DNA from: a virus
Direction: 5' to 3' (one strand)
Virus record (IMG/VR): IMGVR_UViG_3300042892_000945
Span: 1 to 30,130 of that record
DNA: 30,130 nucleotides
The position numbers and the translations under genes were made by a program. This document shows positions 1 through 9,900 of the stretch, piece after piece. The notes beneath the pieces were generated by a model that saw nothing but the letters and a program-made list of their open reading frames with translations, did no database searches and was not told the origin of the DNA. Position 1 is the stretch's first letter. Every line of letters begins with the position of its first letter.

Positions 1-11
1 GATAGTACTTC

Positions 12-19
12 GATAAATA
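12..19 (+). promoter_or_regulatory. T4-type late promoter octamer before the gp25-like gene
   Basis: The octamer GATAAATA differs at one base from the T4 late consensus TATAAATA, which the phage sigma factor gp55 recognises. T4 late transcripts start about six bases after the octamer, which predicts a start near base 25 and a leader of about 19 bases. That leader holds the ribosome site AGGA at 30-33, ten bases before the ATG. The same octamer precedes several other genes here, which argues against chance. Confidence 0.6.
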
Positions 20-43
20 CTAGTAATACAGGATTAGTATAAA

Positions 44-493
44 ATGGCAACTTATTTAGGATTTAGTACGCAGAATGTTGGTAAGTCTCAAACTACTAAC
101 GCCTTGTCTGGTAGAGACGGCGGTCCTGGTGGAATAAGACAATCAATAGTATGGGGCAAAAAGTTTAAATTAGTCGATACTAAATTAGTAGTGCAAGACT
201 TTATCAATGCTATGAATATACGTAAGGGGACTAAAGTAGGTCAACCCGGTTACGGTACTTCATTGTGGGATTATGTATTTGATACTAATACCCAGGCTGT
301 ACGAGCGCAAATTGAAAATGAAGTCCGAAGACTAGCTCGCCTTGATCCTAGAATCATTCTTAACTCAGTAGCAATTTACTCAAATTCTAATGGAGTTTTA
401 ATTGAACTTCAAATGGCGGTAGCACCTATGAACGAAGCATTCGTAACTAAAATTAATGTCAGTTTAACCACAGAAACTGCCTCAATAGTCTAA
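44..493 (+). CDS. 25: gp25-like baseplate wedge subunit
   Basis: This 149-residue protein matches the gp25/GPW family of contractile tails, small lysozyme-like-fold proteins that sit in the inner baseplate wedge with gp6 and gp53 and help start sheath assembly. T4 gp25 is 132 residues, so the length fits. The family pattern is visible: a beta-rich start (SIVWGKKFKLVDTK), a helix (VVQDFINAMNIRKGT), a helix (AQIENEVRRLARL) and then the DPRI motif that corresponds to the family's EPR motif, followed by beta strands to the end. The ATG has AGGA ten bases upstream and a late promoter before that. The gp6-like gene follows after 46 bases, as expected for a wedge cluster. The family call is secure; the role is taken from T4. 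Confidence 0.9.
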   Translation: MATYLGFSTQNVGKSQTTNALSGRDGGPGGIRQSIVWGKKFKLVDTKLVVQDFINAMNIRKGTKVGQPGYGTSLWDYVFDTNTQAVRAQIENEVRRLARLDPRIILNSVAIYSNSNGVLIELQMAVAPMNEAFVTKINVSLTTETASIV

Positions 494-506
494 TCCACAG
501 TTTTTT

Positions 507-530
507 CTATGATAAATATATTATCAATAG
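507..530 (+). promoter_or_regulatory. Late promoter octamer inside an inverted repeat before the gp6-like gene
   Basis: GATAAATA at 511-518 predicts transcription from about base 524, giving a 16-base leader with a weak purine-rich ribosome site (AGAGAGA, 529-535) before the ATG at 540. The octamer lies in an imperfect palindrome: CTATGATAA (507-515) pairs with TTATCAATAG (521-530) with one bulged A, around an ATATA loop. Read-through RNA could fold next to the ribosome site, while RNA started at this promoter would lack the 5' arm. The promoter is likely. The regulatory fold is weak because the DNA is AT-rich. Confidence 0.55.
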
Positions 531-539
531 AGAGAAACT

Positions 540-3500
540 ATGGCAACAAGTTCAAGACAATCAGCACTGTTCGGCCCCAACGACTGGAAAACTATTTACC
601 AGACGTTCAACCAAGCAGACTTTCGTAGTTATGACTACAACACTTTGCGTAAAGCATTCATTGACTACTTACAATTAAATTATCCAGAAACATTTAATGA
701 CTATGTGGAGTCAAGTGAGTTTGTTGCACTGCTTGATGTTATTGCCTTTATGGGTCAAGGGCTTGCTTTCCGTAATGACTTGAATGCTCGTGAAAACTTT
801 ATTGATACTGCTGAACGTAGAGACAGCGTTGTTAAGCTTGCTAATCTTGTGAGCTATACTCCAAAAAGAAATATCGCAGGTCAAGGCTATCTAAAAGTAA
901 CTAGTATAAAGTCTTCGCAAAATATTACTGACATTAACGGATTAAATTTAAGCAATGTTCCTGTATTATGGAATGACCCAGCCAACCCAAATTGGTTAGA
1001 GCAGTTTAATACGATTATTAATGCAGCACTAATCGATACACAAAGAATCGGTAGACCGGGCAATGTTAGTGAAGTAGCTGGAGTAGACACCAGTGAGTAT
1101 AGTATCCAAATTGCTCCCAATGCATTACCGATTGTACCTTTTACTAGCACAGTAGACGGCGTCAGCATGAACTTTGAGCTATGCAGCGTATCAAGCGTTG
1201 ACAGTAATTCTATCTACGAAATACCACCGGCGCCCACCGGCAGATTCAATATGGTATATCGTAACGATAAATTAGGATTCGGCTCACCAGATTCAGGTTT
1301 CTTCTTTTATTTTAAGCAAGGAGCCTTGCAAACATTTGATTTCAGCCTACAGCAGCAAATTGCTAATCAAAACATTAATATTGATATTCAAGGAATCAAT
1401 AACACAGACACTTGGTTGTATAAACTCAATCAGGGTAACATAAGAGATTTGTGGCGCCAAGTAGAAAATGTATATGCCAACGCATACTTGCAAACTGAAC
1501 GAACAGATAAGCAAATATTTTCGGTTAGCTCACGGTTCAATGATCAGGTAACTTATGTGTTCGGTGATGGTGTGTTCAGTGAAATCCCTGTAGGAAACTT
1601 TAGAGCATATGTAAGAGCTGGCAATGCGCTTACTTACACAATCTATCCGTCAGACATGAATGGCTTGTCGGTGACGTTCACTTATGTTTCTCGTTTAGGT
1701 AGAGCAGAGATTTTGACACTTGGACTGTCATTGACACAAACAGTTACTACAGCCCAAGCTAGAGAGTCTATTTCTAATATCAAACAGAGAGCGCCAACTA
1801 GATACTATACACAGAATCGCATGGTCAATGGGGAAGACTACAATAACTTCCCATACACGTTGTATAGTTCAATAATCAAAAGTAAAGCAATCAACCGCTC
1901 AAGTGTTGGGGTTAGTAAAAACCTAGACCTGCTAGATCCAACTGGTAAGTATTCAAGTACCGTCAGTTATGGTAATGACGGGGGATTATATCTAGACAGT
2001 AATGATGGATTCCTAAATCTAACAATTAACAACTCTAGTGATATCATTGCGTTCTTTACTGGTACATTGGCAAGTGTATTGACATTGAATAGAGCTACCC
2101 AGTACTATATACAAAATTATCCACGCTATAACGTGAATGCTAGTAGCGGCGATGGAGTAGTGTATTGGCAAACAAGCAACGTAACAGGCGATGCAGTTAC
2201 TGGATATGTCTACAACAGAACAGGTAGCTTAGAGCAACCGGTTAGTGTCGGAACATTTAATACTAATAATTTAAAATATTTGACGACCGGTGCTATAGTA
2301 AAGTTCACTGCGCCTGATGGATTTTATTTTGATAATAATAATAGACTAGTGCAAGGGATTCCCGGACCAAGTAACAGTACTTTTATTTGGACTACGGTAT
2401 TGAATGTAATTAGCGACGGGTCAAATAATGGACAAGGAAGCTTTGCTAACGGTACTGGCCCTATTAAATTTAATGGCTATATTCCCGACGGCGCTATTGT
2501 AACTCAAATTATTCCTGTATTTGGAAATAGTATTCCTACTAGTGTAATTCAAGAAGCATTAATTAGAATGGAATTGAATCAAGATTTTACTCTTGTATTT
2601 GACAACTCATTATTAATTAATCAACTCAGATGGAGTGTGAAGAAAATCACTGATCCAAATTGGTTTGTGAAATTTACTAGCATTGGTGAAAATAGATATT
2701 CTGTAACTTACAAATCACTAGTTTATTATTTTGGAAGTGTGGCAGATACTAGATTTACGTTTGCTAAAAACGAGCTAGTATATGATCCCTTTACTGGTAA
2801 AATTATTCAAGATTTTATTGATGTTTTGGGAATAAACACTTTGCCCAACTCAGTAAACAGTATTGGTAAAAATACAAAGATCAATATCTTAGGACAGACA
2901 GTCCAGAGTGACGGGTATGTGGATGATTTCCAAGTTGAAGTTGCAGCGACCGATGTCAACAACAATCAACTAATTTTGAATCCAGACTTTTTCAATGAAA
3001 TTACTGGATATGATCCTTTAGGTTCTAATGTCGGCATCTATGCGTTCTTTGAAATTCTCCAAGACCCGATTAATCTTACTAGACAATACTTGTTACCAAC
3101 CACTGAGATCCAGTTTCAATATGCTACGCAAACTGATATTGAGTTAGTGAAGTATGATTATCCTGTTGGTCAAGTGTTTTATGCGTTCGGTGCAAATAAA
3201 TTTTACAAAACAGTTCAAGATCAAACTGTAACAGTTCCCTTCTATGTATTAGTAGAACAACCACAGTTCGTTGTAAAATTTGGAAGACAAGGACTTAGTT
3301 TTCAGTACAAGCACAATTCAAACAACACAAATAGAATTGATCCAGTAACTACTAATATCATTGACTTGTATCTAGTGACTCAGAGCTATTACACAGAATA
3401 TCAAAATTATGTTGTTGATAGTACTAATACTATTCCTGAGCCAAACAAACCTACAATTACTGAATTAGCAGCGCAATATCCTGAAATTCAAAACTATAAA

Positions 3501-3908
3501 ATGTTGTCGGATTCGGTGATATTAAATAGTGTAGAATTTAAACCGTTGTTTGGTCCTAAGGCTGATCCAGCGTTGCAAGCAACTATCAAAGTAATCAAGA
3601 CAAGGAATACTAATGCTAGTGATAGTGAAGTTCGTAGTGCAGTGTTAGCAGCCATGAACCAGTATTTTAATGTTAACAATTGGGACTTCGGAGACACTTT
3701 CTATTTCTCAGAACTTAGTGCCTATCTACACGCTGAATGTACAGACCTTATTAGTTCGGCAGTGCTAGTACCTAGTGATCCGACTATGAGCTTTGGGGAT
3801 TTGTATGAAATAAAATGTAGACCTTTCGAAATATTTGTTAATGCAGCAACCGCAAATGATGTGCTAGTTATAGCAGCACTCACACCCGACGAATTACAGG
3901 TACGATAA
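540..3908 (+). CDS. 6: gp6-like baseplate wedge subunit, enlarged
   Basis: This 1122-residue protein is the equivalent of T4 gp6, which forms the continuous ring of the baseplate wedges and drives the change of shape on contraction. The N-terminal family signature lies at about residues 54-111, with FNDYVESSEFVALLDVIAFM, NDLNARENFIDTAERRDSVV and LVSYTPKR. The C-terminal dimerisation region is clear at about 1010-1110, with NNWDFGDTFYFSELSAYLHA and the segment LVPSDPTMSFGDLYEI. T4 gp6 is 660 residues, so roughly 460 are extra. Most of them lie between about 480 and 930 and read as beta-rich, Asn/Tyr-rich sequence that I cannot assign. The stop codon overlaps the next late promoter octamer. The gene follows gp25 and precedes the giant protein, so it lies in the wedge cluster. 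Confidence 0.9.
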   Translation: MATSSRQSALFGPNDWKTIYQTFNQADFRSYDYNTLRKAFIDYLQLNYPETFNDYVESSEFVALLDVIAFMGQGLAFRNDLNARENFIDTAERRDSVVKLANLVSYTPKRNIAGQGYLKVTSIKSSQNITDINGLNLSNVPVLWNDPANPNWLEQFNTIINAALIDTQRIGRPGNVSEVAGVDTSEYSIQIAPNALPIVPFTSTVDGVSMNFELCSVSSVDSNSIYEIPPAPTGRFNMVYRNDKLGFGSPDSGFFFYFKQGALQTFDFSLQQQIANQNINIDIQGINNTDTWLYKLNQGNIRDLWRQVENVYANAYLQTERTDKQIFSVSSRFNDQVTYVFGDGVFSEIPVGNFRAYVRAGNALTYTIYPSDMNGLSVTFTYVSRLGRAEILTLGLSLTQTVTTAQARESISNIKQRAPTRYYTQNRMVNGEDYNNFPYTLYSSIIKSKAINRSSVGVSKNLDLLDPTGKYSSTVSYGNDGGLYLDSNDGFLNLTINNSSDIIAFFTGTLASVLTLNRATQYYIQNYPRYNVNASSGDGVVYWQTSNVTGDAVTGYVYNRTGSLEQPVSVGTFNTNNLKYLTTGAIVKFTAPDGFYFDNNNRLVQGIPGPSNSTFIWTTVLNVISDGSNNGQGSFANGTGPIKFNGYIPDGAIVTQIIPVFGNSIPTSVIQEALIRMELNQDFTLVFDNSLLINQLRWSVKKITDPNWFVKFTSIGENRYSVTYKSLVYYFGSVADTRFTFAKNELVYDPFTGKIIQDFIDVLGINTLPNSVNSIGKNTKINILGQTVQSDGYVDDFQVEVAATDVNNNQLILNPDFFNEITGYDPLGSNVGIYAFFEILQDPINLTRQYLLPTTEIQFQYATQTDIELVKYDYPVGQVFYAFGANKFYKTVQDQTVTVPFYVLVEQPQFVVKFGRQGLSFQYKHNSNNTNRIDPVTTNIIDLYLVTQSYYTEYQNYVVDSTNTIPEPNKPTITELAAQYPEIQNYKMLSDSVILNSVEFKPLFGPKADPALQATIKVIKTRNTNASDSEVRSAVLAAMNQYFNVNNWDFGDTFYFSELSAYLHAECTDLISSAVLVPSDPTMSFGDLYEIKCRPFEIFVNAATANDVLVIAALTPDELQVR

Positions 3909-3911
3909 ATA
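3904..3911 (+). promoter_or_regulatory. Late promoter octamer overlapping the gp6 stop, five bases before the giant gene
   Basis: GATAAATA overlaps the TAA stop of the gp6-like gene (3906-3908). It ends only five bases before the ATG of the giant gene at 3917. With T4 late spacing (octamer at -13 to -6), transcription would begin at the A of that ATG. No good ribosome site is present; the nearest, AGG at 3898-3900, is 16 bases away. The giant gene is therefore either leaderless from this promoter or translated from read-through mRNA after gp6. Confidence 0.5.
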
Positions 3912-3916
3912 TAGAT

Positions 3917-6900
3917 ATGGCACGTATTAGAACCTTAAATTTCCTCCCGGAAATCTTTCAAACCCCTACTAACGCTGAATTTCTTTCGGCTACCCTCGAC
4001 CAGCTAACTAGCAACCCGGTTACTACCAGGGTGCAGGGATATGTAGGTAGTAGATTTGGTTCAGGAGTTAATGCTCTCAACTACTATGTTACTGAGCCAA
4101 CCAAAACTCGTACTGATTACCAGCTTGATCCAGGCGTGGTGTTTACTAAAACCGACGAATCAGTTGCTCAAGACTTTATTACGTATCCGGGAATTATTGA
4201 TTCATTGAAGCAGCAAGGAGCTGTCACTAATAACAATAATCGGTTGTTTGAGAGTCAATTCTATTCATGGGATAGTTTTACTAACTTAGATAAAATAGTT
4301 AATCACTATGAATATTATTGGCTTCCTGAAGGCCCTCCCGTAGTAACAGTGTCTCCTAGCGTAGTTTTCACTAACGAAGATTATATCGTCGGTGACTTAC
4401 CAAACGCATATGAATTAACAGAGGTTGGTTCTAGCAATAACACCGGACTCAATCCTACTATTTCGTTGTTGCGCGGCGGAACTTATAACTTCTTTGTTAA
4501 CCAAGACAGTCCATTCTATATTCAAACTATTCCGAGCGTGACTGGATTTAATCCTGATCAACCTTTTGTCAGTGTGCGTGATGTTTTTGGGGTAACCAAC
4601 AACGGTACTACCGATGGAGCTGTTACTTTTAATGTTCCTTCGAAGACTGCTCAAAACAACTTTATTTTTCCGGGCAACAACTTTGTTGATGTAGTCTCTA
4701 CTACACCATTTGATCAAGTAAATGGAAAAAATCTGTACGATGTTTTTGACCCTTCAACCGGTATTACTTATCCAGGGTTAGGCAATATTGACGGTGTTGT
4801 GGGTCTTAACGGCCTACGAGTAATGTTTTATAATGATGGCGTTCCTAATGAAATCGGATACGTTTCTTCATATTATGATGGTACAAATTATGATGTAAAT
4901 GATCCGCTCTTCACCGAACCTCAAACAGTTACTATCAGCAGCACAACAGCTACAGGAAACTTCCTGTCAATGGCAACTGGCTTCACTACAGACGAAATTA
5001 TCGTTAATCAAACTGTAACTTTTACTGCTCCTTTATTAGGTGGTCTACAAGAAGGCCAAGTTTATTTTGTCAAAGAAATTTTAAACTCTACTGACTTTAC
5101 TATTAGTACAAGCATCGGCGGTGCTACAGTATCGGTCGGAACAGATTCTGGCTTTAACACTACAGTTAACATCAACCAAGGTCAGTATGAACAAGGATTT
5201 TATACTAGTGTCAGCGAGAACTACTACAGAATTCAATTTGTAGGCGATCCTAATAATCCGGTACTAAGACTGTTGCCGGACGGTATCATTCCCAACGAAG
5301 AAAACATTACTCCTAGGTTTGGGGAACAATGGATAAACAGAACCTTCTATAGAAATACATTAGGTGTAATCAGTTTGGTTCCAACTGTTACCGCGCCACT
5401 AGATACGCTATATTATCAGGATGGCACTAATCCAAATAAAGTTGGCGTGATTAAAATCATTGAAAATACCGGTAAAGATTTTATCGATGTTGATACTGAA
5501 ATTTTAGGTAAAATAAACTACACATCACCAACCGGCGTTCAGTTTACAAACGGCCTAAAAGTAAGTTTTGATGGTAACATATTCCCGATCGGTTATCGAA
5601 CAGGTCAATACTACGTTGAAGGAGTAGGTACTGGGATTGAACTAGTATCAGTTGATGAACTAGTGACTCCTGAAAGTTTTTCAGCAGGAGCGTATATTCC
5701 ATGGGATGAATTTGGCTTTGATATTGGTAGCTATGACATCAGCTTGAATATTCCAGTTGACCCAGATTATATTACTATTGCTAGAAACAGTATTTCCAGA
5801 AATGCATGGGCTAGAAGTAACCGCTGGTTCCACATCGATGTCATTAACGCATCTGCACAATATAACAATAACCCAAACATTCTAACAGAATACGTTACTC
5901 CAGACAACAAAGCTAAAAGACCAATCATTGAGTTTTATCCAAACTTAAGATTGTTTGATTCTGGTGCGGTTGGCAAAAGACCGATCGATTTCTTTGATAC
6001 TCGTGCAGTAGATGCATTATCCGACGTAGCAGGATTGTTGAATTATTATCCTGACGTTGAGACTTATACTACGAATACTGCAACTGTTGCGGCTACTCCT
6101 ACTACACTTGTTAACGTTGTTGACATGGAAGCAGGTAAAACATATAGCATTAATGTATCAATTAGTCTAGGCGCAACAGGTCAAGCTGCATGGAACACAC
6201 TAGCCGGTACAATCGGAGTTTTCTATCAGACGGGTGACGAAATAACTTGTCAAATCGATGGCAACGAGCTAGCATTCCCGGGTAGCAGTAACGGAAGATT
6301 AATATACGATGAGACTACGGTTGTTATTCCTAATGATCAAATAACTGGTATATTTCAAATTGGTATGTATTTGGGTGATACCTTAAATATTGTCCCTACG
6401 AATTCTCAAATTACCGATCTAACAGATGACGGAACCGACACTACATTAACTATTACATGGCCCTATCCACAAGATGTTTTGGGCGGCGTAACTTCAGTTG
6501 TGGGCACAGATACACTAGCAAGCAATTATGCAGTATTCCCTGGCGCCCGCATTGTATTTTCTAATGACTCAAATGAAGAAACCAAACATACGATTTATGT
6601 AGTCGATATCGTCACAACAATTTTAGGACAAGAACCTAACATTGTGTTGATAAAGGCAGAAGATAGTAATGTTGGTATTGATGAGCAAGTTGCTATCAAG
6701 CGAGGATATAATAATCAAGGTAAAACTTTTTATTATACTGGATTAGCTTGGAACCAAGCACAGCAAAAAGTAACAGTCAATCAAGCTCCGTTCTTTGACG
6801 TATTTGATGAAAACGATATTTCGCTAGGAGATAGCGATATTTACGGTGGCACAACATTTAGGGGCTGTACTCTATTTGCTTATGGAATCAATCCATTAAC

Positions 6901-9900
6901 AGTTGATGACCCTATTTTAGGTTTCCCTGTTAGATACAGTGATGTCGCCAACATAGCTGATATTAGTTTTGATGTAACTATCAACTCTGATACGTTTAAC
7001 TATGTCCGCGGATTTGATTCTATAACTCAAAAAGTAAATACCGGATATGTGTATAACTATACCGCGGCTGATGCATTTACTAGAGAATTAGGATGGCAAA
7101 CCGCAGTTGAAAACAGTGTTCAATATCAGCTTTTCAGCTTCAAGTATGATATCCTTAATCCACCAACTCAGTTTGTTTGTGACATTGCAGCATTGCCTGA
7201 AGTACCTCTTAATAGCAAAGGCTGGCCTAGAGTTAAAGTATACAACAACAACGTATATTTGGAGCCGACTACTTACACGGTTGAAGTAACTGAAAACACA
7301 ACTACCATTACTTTGCTAGATTCTCCCGTTGAAGAAACAGTAATTCAAGTTCTACTATTGAGTGACCAAGTAAGTAATTCGGCTTATTATCAGATTCCTG
7401 ATAACTTGAATAACAACCCATTCAATGAAGACTTGACGGTTGCTGATGTCGGTGACATTCAGAATCATTATCAAGATATCTTTATCAATGCACCAAACAC
7501 AACTGGTCAAATCTTTGGAAGAAATAATTTCCGAGATTGCGGCGACTTGATTTCATATGGCACTAAGATTATTCAAAACAGTGCTTCACTTGCGTTGCCA
7601 GGCACCTTCTTACGTAAGACTGAACACAATGTTGTTGACGCATTACTATTCAACAGCCGCGAGTATATAAAGTATAAGCAACTGCTAGTAGACACTGTAC
7701 AAAATACAGATTATGTACAGAGATATACGCCATCTGAAATTTTAGATGCTGCTATTGAGCAAATATCTGCAAGCAAGAGTGAAGTTAATTCATTCTTTTG
7801 GTCTGACATGTTGCCAAACAAGGCACCATTCAGAACCACTACATATAACTTCAATAGCCTTGCTGATGTAACTAGATATCCGTTGAGTCAAGTTTATAAC
7901 TTTGAGTCAGCAAACTATAATGGTGTGTTGGTATACTTAAACCGCACGGTCGACAACAATCTAGTACAAACGCAGCTTTTAAGAAATGTTGACTATACTA
8001 TCAGCACAGATAGTCCATCGCTAACTATTACCCTAGATTTGGTGCCGGGCGACGAAGTTGTTATCAAAGAATATAACCAGACATATGGTTCATATGTTCC
8101 GTATACTCCTAGTAAGTTAGGACTCTACGCATTGACTCAGCCTAGTGTTGTGCTAGATAGCGATTACACCGTGCCTACTTACTTTATCAAGGGGCATGAC
8201 GGTTCGTTCACTAAGCTCTACGGCACATATAATCCTGTCACCGATGTTCTTGTGGACTTTAGAGACCAAGCATTGCTTGAGTTTGAAAAGAGAATCTATA
8301 ATAACGTCAAGCTAAGCACCGAAGTTCCTATCAAACTTTATGAAATATTGCCGGGCTTCTTTAGAGACAGTACATATAGCTATGCTGAATGGCTACAGAT
8401 GTACTCTACCAACTTCTTAAATTGGGTCGGTCAAAATAGAGTAGATTATAAAACTCAGTTTTTCAACAGAAATAATGAATTCACTTATAACTACACGAAC
8501 TCAGGTAACAAGTTAAATGGCGCCCCAATCAACCAAGGCTATTGGAGAGGTGTGTACGAGTATTTCTATGACACTACTACTCCTAACGAAACACCTTGGG
8601 AAATGTTGAGCTTTGCCAACGAACCAACTTGGTGGACTGCTCGGTATGGCGCGGCCCCTTATACAAGCGACAACTTAGTATTGTGGGGAGACCTCGCAGA
8701 AGGTAGAGTATACTCAGCAGACGGTACAAGTGTTATCGTTCCTGAGTTGGCTCGGCCTGGCTTACTAAACATTCTGCCCGTAGATTCAAGTGGTAATTTA
8801 TTAAGTCCGCTTGTCTCAATAGTAGGAAACTATAACCCAAGTACTTTCCAGAAAGACTGGGTAGTGGGAGATGACGGTCCAGTAGAACTTAGCTATCGTC
8901 GTAGTTCATCATATCCGTTCGATGTTATTAAGTTGTTTGCGTTAACTAGACCAGCAGAATTCTACAACTTGGCAGTTGATTTGGATAACTACAAATACAA
9001 CAGCGAGTTTAATCAATATCTCGTTAACAATAGATCACACTTGATTATTAATGACATTGAAATATACGGTAATGGCACTGCCAAAACTTCATATATCAAC
9101 TGGGTTGTTGACTTTGAAAAGCAATTTGGCATTGATGCCACAAACAATATCACTGAATTATTCAATAACCTAGACGTAAGATTAATCTATCGTTTGGCTG
9201 GATACAGTGACAAAACCTTACTCAACTTCTATGTTGAAAAGGGTTCACCCAATACTGCAAATGCCTCGTTGTTAATCCCAGATGAGAGTTACTCGGTAAT
9301 TCTTTATGACAATCAACCATTTGATCAGTTAGTATTCTCTAGTGTTGTTATTCAGAAAATAGGCAATGCATATGCTGTGTTTGGTAATTCACAAACCTTT
9401 GCTTACTTTACAGTTAAGGCTCCGATTAATAACGGCAATAATTCTAGACTTGAAGTATTGAAACAAACTGTTAAAGTGGCAAACGATTACACTAATACTG
9501 ATGTTTTAATACCATATGGTACTAAGTTCTATAGTACTCAAGAGGTAGCACAGTTTATTTCGAGCTATGCTGCTTATTTGAAAAGTAAAGGTGTAACATT
9601 TGATTTAATTGAAACCGGTAGAGAAATAAATTGGGACTTAATGATCCAAGAATTTTTGTATTGGACTCAGACTGGCTGGCAAGATGGAAGCATTATTACT
9701 CTTAATCCTTCTGCTACAGTGTTGGCTATAAACAAAGAAGGAAGTATTGTTCAGCCACTAACGCTTCAGCAGCAGAACTTTATTCTTAATCAAAACTTGT
9801 ATCCTATTCAGAATAATGAGTTGAATATACGCCGCGAAGGTACTGCCTTTATAGTTAACACATTAAATGAAGGCGATAGCATGTCTTTTGCACAGTTTAA

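Noticed and set aside
17-40. ATACTA/TAGTAT inverted repeat around the gp25 ribosome site
   Set aside because: Six AT-rich base pairs around a 12-base loop are expected often by chance at this composition. The stem is too weak to claim regulation.
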